From positions 26,846,354 through 26,910,353 of the forward strand of contig CM069432.1 of the NCBI GenBank assembly GCA_035610365.1: a stretch of DNA of 64,000 nucleotides, in the 5' to 3' direction. The notes beneath the pieces are model-generated. The model was not told the DNA's origin and made no database searches. It was given only the letters and a program-made list of their open reading frames with translations. This DNA is from Aquatica leii. Its lineage: Eukaryota > Arthropoda > Insecta > Coleoptera > Lampyridae. Positions 40,849 through 51,689 of this stretch are shown here, piece by piece (the first letter of the stretch is position 1; each line of letters begins with the position of its first letter). The translations under genes and the position numbers were made by a program.

Positions 40849-41363
40849 GCTCTATCGAATTCAAATTGGGAGAGGTAATGACAAATGAGGAATACTCTAA
40901 TTTTCTCTATACGACATGGAAGTTTGAAATCACATTGTTGATGACTTCTTCTCTATAAACCTTACCTTATTTGTCCATTCAAACAAATTCTTCTCCACAC
41001 TGTAATTGTACTCTCTCGAAATGAATGGATTTTAGAGATAGGTTGATGATCTCTGAGCACTAATGTATTGGTCCAAACTCGTACACGTCTACCGTCAGAA
41101 AATTATCTAAAACGCAACACGTCGGTGAAGAGTACAGACTTCTATTTTTATTGCCAGTTTTAATGTTCTTGTGCTCCAGTTAATCTTGCACGTTTGTTCT
41201 TAGCAGTGAGTGGAACTCTTTTTAACAGACATCTTGAACTCAAACTCATCTCAGCAAGCCTCCGACGTACGGAGGAATAAATTTGTGAGCAATTCTCAAT
41301 TGCTTTGTTGTGTCTAAAATTGTCAAAACTATAACTCAAAATACCCCTGAACTCTTTATTCAA
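40849..41363 (-). pseudogene. Tc1-like transposase, N-terminal and central part
   Basis: Reads NCSQIYSSVRRRLAEMSLSS and RVPLTAKNKRARLTGAQEH (second HTH and linker of Tc1-type transposases). Then, with shifts and stops, LLFTDVLRFR (first catalytic Asp region), SDGRRVRVW, and SPNLNSIEHA just before the LTR (the catalytic Glu of SPDLNPIEH). The block that should hold the second catalytic Asp (QDNARPH) is missing. Inactive. Confidence 0.65.
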
Positions 41364-41399
41364 TTACCCTAAAAGAAAAGGGTATCACAAGTAAGGTAA

Positions 41400-41889
41400 A
41401 AAAAATTAAAAACAATTGTTGGGGGTCAAGAAGTTGATTTTACAAATGTCGTTTAAACGTCAAAAATCCTCCCCTTCAACTTTAAAATTAACTTGTTTTT
41501 GCATTTTTTTAATTTCGTATTCTTTAAAAAGTTTCAAAAACTCACCTTGTATATTGAATGGATTTCCTTACTTAAGTAAGAAGAATTCAAGACCAACTAT
41601 ATGTGATTATCTAAACATATTGTGATGAAATAAATATATAATTAATGTAACTGGAGATAACTTTTTTACATCGCTCAATTTGTCCAAAAGTTTGCAAAAA
41701 GAATCGACATTACTAGTTGGAACTGTGAATCGAAGTAAAAGGTTTATACCAACTGCTTTAAAAAATAAAAAATGATGTAGTATAATATACCCTAATATAT
41801 TTATTTGATGTAAGTTTTTACTTTAACAAAACTCATTATAGCCACAAAAAAATCTTAAAGCGCTGGGTACAGCATCTTTAGATCGACAC
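41400..41889. other. AT-rich spacer
   Basis: Nothing recognised beyond a possible Tc1 terminal repeat near 41440. Confidence 0.4.
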
Positions 41890-43170
41890 CAATAGGTTTA
41901 CCAAACGCGTAAATCGTGTGTACTGGCCATGCATGAGCTTACACACAAAATTAAAAGTTCTTTAAGCAACCGTGAGATTACACTAGGAGCATTAGATAAC
42001 TCCTCTTTTGAGTCCATTAGAAAGGCTGTCAAAATTCGAAGTTTGTCGGTCCGTAGAAAAATAGATCAGCTCTGCAATAACTGGCAGAGAAATTACAAGT
42101 TTGCTAGGCAATGTCACCAGAAAGGTAGTTACTGTTAAAAAATGTCCGCAAAAAAATGTTATTGCCTCTATTGTAAAACTTAGTAGTAGACAATATTATA
42201 CAGGAACTTGAGCATAACGGAATACAGGCGCAAGGATATTCAGATGATATAACTATATTAATATGTGGCAAGTTTCGGAGAGTTGTTTCAAACCTTATGA
42301 AAAAATCCTTAAGAATAGTAAAAAAAAACTAGTGTACTGCAGAGGGGCTAACAGTGAACCCTGCCAAAACAAGAATTCTCTTTACAAAGAGAACGAAACT
42401 GCAAGATTAGAACAAACTTCAATTATGGGGAAAAAACTTCAACTGAGCGATGAGGTTAAATATTTGGGACATTGGAAACATTGCTAGACTGTCTACATTT
42501 AGTAGTAGAATCAGAAACTTCGGCAGCAGCGTACCGGTTAAAATCTAACAGACAGGGTAACACTCGTGCTAGAGTAGGATACCATACCAAGATTTTTGAT
42601 CAGATAAACGAAAACTACATGGTAAGCATAAAGTCGGACCGAACCGATTCAATTATCTGCTTCCACAAACCTTATCGGGTAGTTATACCGACAAAGGAAA
42701 AGAAAATAGATAAACCGCAATCGAGAAAGCAATCATCTGGTATAGAAATAGTTCCAAAAATATTGGAGGGAAAATCGCTGGCAGTAGATTAAGGAGCAAC
42801 TTTAGCGTAAACCTGGGTTGTCTAGTAACCGTATTTCAAGCAGAAATTATTGCTATATTTGCTTGTGCTAAAGAAATAATTAGGAAATCCTATCAAAATA
42901 GAAGGATCCAAATTGTTACCGATAGCCAAGCAGCATTAAGAGCTTTACACTCATTAACAATACGCTCTAAAACACTTAGAGATTGTGTAAATTTGCTAGT
43001 TCATCTAACTGAGGATTGAAGGCCGGTCTAGATGCTACGTTTTGCACAACATTTTGTCTGGACAGTTCAACACGTTGCAGATAAAACGTTGCGTGTAGGT
43101 AGGAAAAGTGCGCAGTTTTTTTGAAACCGGCGTGAAGACGATACAGTTGCAGCGATAACTGAGCTAGAGA
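41890..43170 (+). pseudogene. LINE of the I/R1/LOA group, RT and RNase H remnant
   Basis: HELTHKIKSSLSNREITLGA and SSFESIRKAVKIRSLSV correspond to RT motif A and after. GYSDDITILICGK at about 42232 is the catalytic box with YSDD in place of YADD. EGLTVNPAKTRILFTKRTKL follows in shifted frames, then WGKKLQLSDEVKYLG. At 42800-43010 VFQAEIIAIFACAKEIIRKS, NRRIQIVTDSQAALRALHSL and SKTLRDCVNLL form an RNase H domain with Asp/Glu/Asp catalytic positions. LINEs with RNase H belong to the I, R1, LOA, Outcast and Tad groups. Many stops and deletions. Confidence 0.7.
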
Positions 43171-44300
43171 GCATAGATATTCTTAAACTGTGCGGAAAAG
43201 TCGGCGCATGTAGACGGTAGCTCCGTTTTCGGTTTCATTTTGTTTCTCAATTTCTTTGTATATGTTTGTTACTTTGAATGGCAATGGTTGACCTTCGACA
43301 ATGTTCTCAGGAGTTTCTCGCAGAACTTATTGCATTATACAAAAGTTTCTTATACATTTGGCGTGTCAAATCCAAGGAGTAGAGTGACAGGGATAAAAAA
43401 GGACCGATTTATAAGAGTTTAGTGGAAAATCAAAGAAGTTGATGCAACCGCAACAAAAAAAGTAAAAAAAATTATTTCTTTGAGAAGTGTTTACCATAAA
43501 GAATTGGCGTAAGTTAATAAATCGAATGTATCTGGGGTTGGAAAAGACGAAATCTACAAGTCATCTCTGTAGTACTTTGATTTGTTACATTTCCTAAACG
43601 ATCAGGAGACACCAAGGCAGCCTAGGAATACAATGGCTCAAAATAAAGAGTCTGCAGTTTGTTACGAAAAACTCAGGTTCTTCGAGTTGGGCAGCCAATA
43701 ATAAATTGTTACGCTGGTCTTCTTGTAACAAAACAAAGCATCGGCTAGCACAGCTTCTCCGGAGAGGGATCGCTGGCTTTGTGATGCGAAATTATAACGT
43801 AAATCTAAAAAAAAGGCGCCAAGACGATGAAAGGTTAAATTAGGGAGATACCGTCTAACTCTACCCGTAGCTGGAAAAGAACAAATAACACCACAGAAGT
43901 AATAACACAGAATATATATTTATTTTATCACAGAAGATAAAGAAGGTACATCAATCTAAATTTTCTCAAACAGTAATACCTGAGTCGAATGGATTATAAG
44001 TTGCGCTGAATACTGAGCAACACACCATACAATAATCTGACCCTGTCGGTCTAAACTAGATAATCCTGAAGGTTTCCAACCCTTGACGGTGTCTAAAAAA
44101 TAACGTTTTCAATAACGTGACGTCATGTAACTTTTCCAACTAGGCCACCTGCTAGTTATCTTCAGCGATCACGGTAAACATGTGGTGGGTACCAAAATCC
44201 GCCCGATTCAGCCTTACAAATGTAATTCCATATTCGCGTGAAACGATCTAAAGGTGAAAGTTGCACCGGGTGTAAAAGTCAGAGCTCGTCTATGGTCTTA
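43171..44300. other. Spacer, unassigned
   Basis: No gene recognised. The stretch at 43600-43830 is GC-richer and could be the far 3' end of the LINE to its left, but I see no diagnostic motif. Confidence 0.4.
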
Positions 44301-44312
44301 CAGGAAGTGAAG

Positions 44313-44764
44313 TTAAATATGCTGTCTAAAATTTGACATTTCGGCGAAAGAGTAGAGAATTCTAAGGACAAATTTCATACTTGAAGAAAAATTTTTATAC
44401 TCGCGAATTGAAATTGGATGTGGAAGATTGTTCATTGAAACAAGTTGGAAGGCCATCTGCTTTACGTCATTTTTAGTTAAACCAAAAAAAATCCTCTCCA
44501 TTTCTATACAAATTCGACTAGTTCCTTTTCTAATTTAGAGGTTAGCAAAAGTTTTCTTCCCAGTTGTTTTCTTTTGATAGTCGCTTCCTCTTCATTTTCC
44601 TTGTTATTTATTTTTTTAAGATAGTCTCAAATTGTAGATATGGGCACTCCAAATGTTTTTGACGCTTTGAACGTTCCCATTTCTTTATTTTGAACAGCAA
44701 TACATGTACCCTTAAGACTTGATGTGCTCCAAGCTTGTCTTTTTTTCTCCTTCACCGACATCTT
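44313..44764 (-). pseudogene. Pogo-like transposase, N-terminal fragment
   Basis: From 44764: MSVKEKKRQAWSTSSLK, then CIAVQNKEMGTFKASKTFGV and PISTI, a psq-type HTH. Further down MERIFFGLTKNDVKQMAFQL and SMNNLPHPISIREYKNF match the CENP-B-type second HTH (MERRFFGLT..D...MA.QLA..N...HPF). The catalytic domain is absent. It is a different family member from the copy at 8199-11041. Confidence 0.65.
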
Positions 44765-44852
44765 ATAACAGACTCTATAACAAAAAAAAACAACAATTTA
44801 ATAGACATCTAAAGAATTCTAGAAGAGTACATAAAAAAAAGTGTAAGATCTT

Positions 44853-44914
44853 GTGTTCCTAATATCGCCTATGTGCGATATTAGGATCAGGTACGTAGGC
44901 GGTATTAAGAACAC
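44853..44914. repeat. Nested palindrome beside the pogo fragment
   Basis: TCCTAATATCG and CGATATTAGGA (44857-44887) are perfect 11-bp inverted repeats. A wider imperfect pair (GTGTTCCTAATATCGCC / GGCGGTATTAAGAACAC) spans 44853-44914. CGATATAAGG also recurs near 45238. Probably subterminal repeats of the pogo-like element. Confidence 0.5.
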
Positions 44915-46614
44915 ACGTCAATAAAACAAATGCCGTCGCGACAAACTTTCCTAATCTAGTTTTTCAAAAATAATTACACATTTAGGAACTTCATTCAATG
45001 TATTTTCAATATTTTACAAAAAAAATATATTTGGAATTGCCTTACGTGGATGTTCTCAGATTTTAATGGTTGCAAAAATAACTTACCTACAATGTCACAT
45101 TTTTCAGAAGCACTATGAGCACTGTTGCCACTCGAAGAATACTGGCGACTAGCGCCGCGTGTTTCTAGATCACATGACGTCAACTTTACTGAATAAATTC
45201 GCTGTAACGCACATAATAGTCTATAGATAGGACTAGGCGATATAAGGAACCGGGGCGATTTTTGGAGCACTTACCCTACTTGACAAGATTTCAACCAAAC
45301 TGAAGCGATTGATACTTTTAAGGTTCATATATACTTACCTTCAAGTATTCATTCTTCAGCTCCTTAAAAATAATTTTACATATTTAGGGAATGATTTCAC
45401 ATTAATTCCAATAAAGTATGGGAAAAGTACTGCCTTTTTAGAAGCCACTTCCGCGGCCACTTTGAACGTCAGGTACTTCTGAGACGTTCCGATCTTTTAT
45501 TTTTCTTAGCAAGTCAGCATGCCAACATGGATCAGAGTAGTATCTCCTCCATGACGATGACACTGAAATTAATGTAGTGCGGTCCTATCCTGTGTCCTTT
45601 TTAAGTCTAAATCTAGGTTTGAAATTAAGATAATTATACTACTATTTGTATTACGGAATAAAATTAAGAAATAATTTAACATTTAAATCTATTGAGAAAA
45701 TATAACTTATGAGTAGAAATTCTATGAAGCACAAGGTTAGGTGCAAGGGCTATTAAGAACCTAACCCAAAAGAATGATAGAAATTACTTTATATACTGTT
45801 TAAATTTATTTACCAAATAACTTAATATAAACATTAATATATGAATGCAGAATATTAGACAGCAACTTTACAAATTAGTAAAATAAATGGCACGATAACC
45901 AACTTCATACATTTTTATCTAAACTTGAATTTCTTGATAGTGTTTAGGATCGTATACAAATTTATTACTATTAAAACTTGACACAAAATCAACATTTAAG
46001 TGTAGAGTAAAAGTTGCGGCAAAATGGGAAGGTTAAAATGATAACATGATATCAGCGATAAAAAAATACTTTTCTTATCTTTAAAATGTTGGCGTTTCAA
46101 CGTGATGATTAATAAAATAATACACACATTCCTGTCTTTTATGCAAAATAAATTATTAACTATTCTGCAAAACAACAAATAACGCAGTACCTATTAGTAG
46201 TAGAATGTTTTATGTCAACACAGATTATAATAAATTATTTAAATGTATATTCTTTTCGTTAGTACAACATTTTTTTTCAAAATGAAAAGAAAATCATTGA
46301 GTGTATTCAATGTAGGTCAATGAGAGAAAGAGTAAAAGTTTTAAACGGTGAAAGTGTAGATACAAATGGTAAATCAATATCATGTACGATGTATTACGTT
46401 ATTGTAATCATCAACGTTAGTAATTTCTGATTTAAGTTTATACTATATTTATTGACGTTTATTGAATCACTTATGTTCTAATGCTTTGAGTACATTACGT
46501 TAAGCGTCATTGATGCACGATTATAAATTTTAAGCTCGAAGTACATACTTGCATATTATTGAATAAATATTGTAAAACTTAGCTGCTAAAATTAAATAAA
46601 ATAAAGAAACTAAA
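44915..46614. other. AT-rich spacer
   Basis: About 1.7 kb with no recognisable gene. A GC-richer stretch at 45100-45270 holds only short chance frames. Confidence 0.5.
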
Positions 46615-47050
46615 TACTGAACTTAAACAAAACATTCAACGAAACCATTAGTTTGAGGATGATAAGGAGTGGTACGCTTATGCTTAAAAATTAATCTTGG
46701 TAACTATGACAGATGGAACGTACTAGACGTACTGATGCTGCCTGGAGCGAACGTGTGAAACGGTCAATTATAGTAACACAGTCTTTTGGTCTTGCGAAAC
46801 TGGCACTGGACCGATTTTGTCGACATTAAGTTCGTTGAATTTGCACACCGCTGTAGGAAATGCACCAATTGAGCTCTTTATGTGGTGAGTGATTTTGGAT
46901 TTTTAGCAAGCTTTGCACAAGCTTTTGCCCATTGTTGAATATCCCACTTTATAGAATGCCGGAAAAATTGTTTGGCTATTGTTTTGTTTGTGGTTAGGAT
47001 TCTGGAGTGTGTTTTATAAATGATTTCAAAAACGGCTTTTTGTATGTTTT
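46615..47050 (-). pseudogene. Gypsy integrase fragment
   Basis: Minus strand: EIIYKTHSRILTTNKTIAKQ, FFRHSIKWDIQQWAKACAK (HHCC region with ligands decayed), THHIKSSIGAFPTAVCKF, NELNVDKIGPVPVS (first catalytic Asp region, VD.VGP), and RTTPYHPQTNGFVE at the left end (catalytic Glu). The middle of the core is degraded and probably deleted. It is a different family from the element at 47330-50437. Confidence 0.6.
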
Positions 47051-47329
47051 TGAAACATAGGCGTTTTGATTAATGTCGCAACTTTTAGAACTTCAGTGAG
47101 GTTCTGGTTTTTAGGAAATTTTTATTCTTGGTCTTTACTTGAGCTTTTGCTAGTTCAAATAGTAGTTAAAATTTATTAGTTTTATCATTACCTCTATACA
47201 GGACGACTATGTTCTTTGCTCGTGAAATATGTCACACACTCGTATCAATGTAAATTAAAATATGTAATCTAAGTGGCGTAGTTGACGAGGTGAAGCTTAA
47301 TCGGCTATTTGCTACGTATTTTTAAACAT

Positions 47330-47575
47330 TGTAACATTCAAACCTAATAGTAAAGCATGCGCGTCGAATGGAACACTCCGAAAAAACAAATTTTGAAAGT
47401 GAACGATAAACTTACGCATAACGTGTACAAATTTTATTTAAGTTAACAATTCTTTTTGAAGATAATCTTATATTTATTGTGCAACGTTAATAAAATGCTA
47501 ATTAAGTGGATGTAAATGTTTAGTTATCAGTTTTATTCAAGTCGTCTAAAATTACACTAAAATAATACCGTTAAA
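47330..47575 (+). repeat. 5' LTR of the RT-less Gypsy
   Basis: Direct repeat of 50203-50437. Both share GAAAGT.AACGAT, GTACAAATT, TTATATTTATTGT.CAACGT and a conserved right end with AAGTCGTCTAAAATTACAC. Divergence points to an old insertion. Confidence 0.75.
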
Positions 47576-47581
47576 TCTAAT

Positions 47582-47599
47582 TGGCGCCCAACGTGGGGC
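47582..47599 (+). promoter_or_regulatory. tRNA-Lys1,2-type primer-binding site
   Basis: TGGCGCCCAACGTGGGGC, 18 bp, just after the 5' LTR. This is the well-known PBS complementary to the 3' end of tRNA-Lys1,2. Confidence 0.85.
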
Positions 47600-48030
47600 T
47601 GTTTCAACGCAATTTTAAAAGTGGCAAATTGTGCAAACGGTACCAGAAACACATAAAAGAGTTTGGAAAGCTTTGGTGGCGCAATGAAAGTAAGAAAAAA
47701 AGAAAGAAGAAACTTATCGTATGTACCATTTCATATGACTTGAAGATGCCGTTTCGTGGGAAATTCCACGCATAATTCATTGTTTTACGCAGTGCTTTTG
47801 TCTTTACGCGATTTATTCGTACAATCATACAACCGCGTGTTGCTTATCTGTTCAATGACATTTAGTGTAAACTAAATATAAACATTTAAAAACTTTTTGT
47901 AATTTTGTACAGTGATTAAATGTAGCGTAGTTGTTTTCAATTTCGCGTATATAAACTCAAAGAACAGCTCATATATTTAAGTGGATGATTAAGTATTGCG
48001 CTAATTAATTTTTGCTCACTCTTATCGCGC

Positions 48031-48790
48031 TTGCTTGTTTGCCCTCAATTACGCGAAATTCACAAATTAAATATGATTTATGGTCTTTCGAACTTTACTG
48101 ATCTTTCTACTCTTGTTGACAAAGCTCGATCTGTTGAACAAAATTTTATGAACAAACATGATCTTTACTTACCACAAAAAATCATTTGTTTACTACTGAT
48201 AAGACCTAAATATACCTATTGTCATAGCTATGTTCATATCAAAGACGGTTGTCGAAGATTTGTTGCTTTACTAGCACGCTCACAAAAACCCATTACTGAA
48301 AATCATTCTTTGCCTCCGGCTAACAAACTTGTCTGTTTTTGATGTGGTAAACCAGGATACGTAAGATCTCAATGTCCTCAATGCGAACCTAGCACTCCCT
48401 TTGTTACTTCTCCTGCTACAAGCTCAACATCATCTTTCAACGTATTGATGACTGGAGTTAATTCGGATGCTAATTGTCCCATGTGTCATATAAAAATTGA
48501 TCTTGAAGGATTAGCTTGTGTCGATACCAGAGCAAAATGTAGTATTGTTGGATATAAGTTGTACACGTATTTAAAATACAATATTTTTTTGTTTGCTCAG
48601 AACAAAGCAACAATGACACTCGCTGATGGCGTCCCCAGAGAAGTTTCAATGCTGCGTTATTTTAAAAGGAAGAATTGTTTTAACTAATGTTACGGCTGTG
48701 CCTTCTCATCTAGAAAGCAAGACACTTCTGGGTATAGATTTCCTTACCAATGCCAATGTTGTGGTAAGCATTCCAGAAATGCATAGGTGA
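48031..48790 (+). pseudogene. Gypsy gag C-terminus and protease
   Basis: LREIHKLNMIYGLSNFTDLS and VDKARSVEQNF are the capsid end. KLVCF-stop-CGKPGYVRSQC is a CCHC knuckle whose His became Tyr and which holds an in-frame TGA. The protease follows: IKIDLEGLACVDTRAKCSIV, where DTG has become DTR, then shifted LLGIDFLTNANVVVSIPEM. Both RNA-binding and protease functions are lost. Confidence 0.65.
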
Positions 48791-48899
48791 TTCAAAGATG
48801 ATGTTTATACAAAGTATGCATTTTATTCTCTACCGTGTCCCGTACTCGCTACTGCCATTTCTAATACAGATAGAGATTTAATTGATGTAAGTACCTCAC

Positions 48900-50140
48900 T
48901 TCGCAAAAACGAAGCAGTTTCATTAAGTGCCGACGAAAAACAAAATCTAATAAAATTAGTTGTCCCAAAATCTAAGACTGAGGAAGTTTTACGCGAACAT
49001 CATGACTTATCTACCAGTAAACATTATGGCATCGAGAAAACATTGCGTCGAATTTCTAATCGTTTTTACTGGCTTACTATGCATCGAGATGTCACTAACC
49101 ATGTCACAAAATGTATAGCTTGCCAGCGTTATAAGCCTACTAACCTGAAACCTGCTGGGTTGCTACAAATTCCTATCTCCAATCAGCGCTTTGAGACGCT
49201 TGCAATTGATTTGTTTGGACCACTTTCCAAAGCTCCCACTGGCGAAAAATGGGTGTTTGCATTTGAAGATACCGCTACTAATTGGATAGAGCTGTTCGCA
49301 TTGACTACCGCCACTGCAAAATGTTTTGTCGACAAAATAATTTCACGGTATGGAACACCACCTCGAGTCATCAGTGACAAAGGATCTTAATTATTTGGTG
49401 AAGTGATGCAAACAGTAGCTTATTGCTTAGGTTTTCGACAAAATTTGATTCCTGTCTACCATCTTTTAGCAAATCTTGAAAAAAGACGCAACAGGGATCT
49501 AAAAACCCAATTGGAGATCATTTGTGGTGAAGATAATACCCGATAGAAAGAAGCTTTGCCTACAGTAAGGTTTTCAATGAATACGTGTATAAACGGTAGC
49601 ACAGGGTAATTCTCGTTTTTCGAAGAGAACCGCGAACATTATACGAAGTGCATCACGACCTACGTGCTATTATTCAAAACGAAAATTTTGTACTTGAGAT
49701 TACTCAATAATTGAAAAATATAGATGAAGTGTTAAGACGTGCCATGAACTAAAACAAGATGCTGCAAAGAAACATGTTGATAAAGCTAGACGTGAAGTTA
49801 CTCCGTACAACGCCGGTGATTTTGTCCTTGTCGATGTATACCAATTGAGTAACTCACCCAAGCAGTTTAGGTCCAAGCTCGCTCCTAGACGCGACGGACC
49901 GTATTTGATTACTAAGCGAAACTCGCCTACTTCTTACCAGGTGGTTCATATTCACGAACCGGATGTGCCCCTTGGCAATTATCATGTATGGATTCTAAAA
50001 TCGTATACTAAAAGAACGACGGAAACTCCCATCATTATGTTGCAGAGGGCGAGGAAAGAAATCCTTCAAAACAAAAGCTGTTACTCTCTCCAATCTTTCA
50101 TTTTTACGTCGAAATCGGCGTCTCTAAGAAAATCATGAAA
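48900..50140 (+). pseudogene. Gypsy integrase of the RT-less element
   Basis: LIKLVVPKSKTEEVLREHHD, STSKHYGIEKTLRRISNRFY and VTKCIACQRYKPTN form the HHCC zinc domain. ETLAIDLFGPLSKAPTGEKW holds the first catalytic Asp, RYGTPPRVISDKGS the second. A TAA follows at once, and the YHPQAN..ER block with the Glu is replaced by VYHLLANLEKRRN. RSKLAPRRDGPYLITKRNSP and YQVVHIHEPDVPLGNYHV form the GPY/F C-terminus at 49845-50010. Several stops. Inactive. Confidence 0.75.
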
Positions 50141-50202
50141 CGTCACTTCATTACACAATCAATTTTCTTGGTTTCCTTCCGGGACGGTTACCGAAAACCA
50201 AG

Positions 50203-50437
50203 TGTGACATTCAAATGTAATCGTAGAGAATGCGCGTCAAATGGGACACCCTAGAAAACGAGTTTTGAAAGTTAACGATGAATATCTGCATAACATGTAC
50301 AAATTCTTTTAAGTTAACAATTATTTTTGAAGTTAATCTTATATTTATTGTACAACGTTAATTTCCAATAAAATTCTAAGTTTAGTTATCAATTTTATTC
50401 AAGTCGTCTAAAATTACACTAAAATAATACCGCTACA
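50203..50437 (+). repeat. 3' LTR of the RT-less Gypsy
   Basis: See 47330-47575. The preceding sequence GGGACGGTTACCGAAAACCAAG is a weak polypurine tract candidate. Confidence 0.7.
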
Positions 50438-50449
50438 TCACTGCTTAAA

Positions 50450-50870
50450 GCTGCCTCGAATGAGTTATACGAAGCGTCCACCGTGAGCGTTACGTTTGTT
50501 AATTGCTGTTTGGTGGCCTCAAAAGTTTTTAGCGCATTGTGTATTGTAATGGATGTAAATTGCCTAGAAGAATGAGAACTTCATCTTCTATTGTGTCCAA
50601 AATTGTAGTTACAGATGGTGGTGAATCGCTCAGCTCCGCATTAGTGAGTGCTTTGGTGCAAATAAAGTAGACTTTGCTACAAAGATTTTGGAGAAGCTGG
50701 CAAGACGGACACAGCAGTACCTATGTCTACCAAATACTGCTTTTTTGTATTACGAATACTAACGTAAAAGCGGCCTGCCACATTCCGCTATTTGTAACAT
50801 GGCATTTAGTTTTCCGAAAGACTGACGTTGAAGCACGATTTTGTACATTTTCTCGTCAAAGGTAAAAGCA
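50450..50870 (-). pseudogene. Fragment of another Gypsy pol
   Basis: Minus strand: AGRFYVSIRNTKKQYLVDIG and TAVSVLPASPKSL resemble a Gypsy protease (LVDTGA.VSV.P) with DTG changed to DIG. About 200 bp on, ALKTFEATKQQLTNVTLTVD resembles the start of a Gypsy RNase H domain. RT between them is deleted. It abuts the LTR at 50437. Confidence 0.45.
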
Positions 50871-51689
50871 AACACATTCTACTTAAGTACTCTGAGCGAA
50901 CGTTGGTTATGGCTTTGGGATTGACTGCTGAATCAACGATGGAAATTAGGAGTACTCATTCTATTGATGTCGTTTAGAGAGTTTTTTCAACTTCTGCTCC
51001 CAGTTTGCCGGAAGCTGTGTACGGTTAGTAAAAGTTGCCATAAGCGTATTACTACGGTTTATTGATTTATATTCAGAAATCAGTTGAACGGTTTACTTAA
51101 TCGTATATTGAAAATTGTCGTTTACATTTAAATAATTACAATTGATTTAAATAATGGGATTTTCTTAGTGTGATTTTTTTTTTGAAAAAGACCCGTTTTG
51201 TAAATAAAAAGGAAGATTTCCTGTGTGACGATATAACTCTGAAGAAGAATTGGGGTTGTATTAATTTTGATTGCCACAATTTATACGTGGCTTCTGCCAA
51301 ATTCTTTAAGAATCGCACCTACAAATTTCACATGGTGGACCTTAGTTATTATTCTATCCACCTTTACCTGTGAGCCTGATCATCATCGGCAGGTAATTGT
51401 TTGTCTGAATGTTTGTCCTCGTTCTTGCATCAATTGATGGGTGTGTAAAATACAATATTAAACCAAAAGAAAAAAATGGGCGCCACTCCGATGTAACGAA
51501 AAAATCCTAGGTTCAGAGACAAAAAAAGTATATACAAACCCGCTGTTTAAGAATTAAGAAAAAAACAAACAACTATCAACAAGAGAACAAACAACTTTGT
51601 TATATACATTTTCAAACAAAATAACACTTTTGTTTCACTAAAGAGATACATAAGTAATAAGCCAAAATACTATATAAAGTAAAAAAAAT
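50871..51689. other. Spacer
   Basis: No gene recognised. The 67-codon frame at 51170-51373 resembles no family known to me. Confidence 0.45.

Larger units (their letters stand above)
35335..41363 (-). mobile_element. Tc1-like element split by an LTR retrotransposon
   Basis: The N-terminal two thirds of a Tc1-type transposase lie at 41363-40849 and the C-terminus at 35522-35335, both on the minus strand. Removing 35523-40844 and one GCAT joins NSIEHA to LGQL and DTHEPRLETLLELRDVL, the usual sequence after the catalytic Glu. Possible terminal repeats (CATTTGTAAAAT) are at about 35303 and 41440 in opposite orientation. Confidence 0.7.
47330..50437 (+). mobile_element. Gypsy element lacking RT and RNase H
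   Basis: Plus-strand element with ~240 bp LTRs (47330-47575 and 50203-50437, about 80-85% alike), a PBS, gag, protease and integrase. RT and RNase H are missing between about 48800 and 48940. LTR ends: TGTAACATTC/TGTGACATTC at the left and ATACCGTTA/ATACCGCTACA at the right. Target duplication unclear (ACAT is possible). Old and inactive. Confidence 0.75.

Noticed and set aside
43600-43830. GC-richer stretch as a LINE 3' end or host exon
   Set aside because: No frame gives a recognisable motif; left unassigned.
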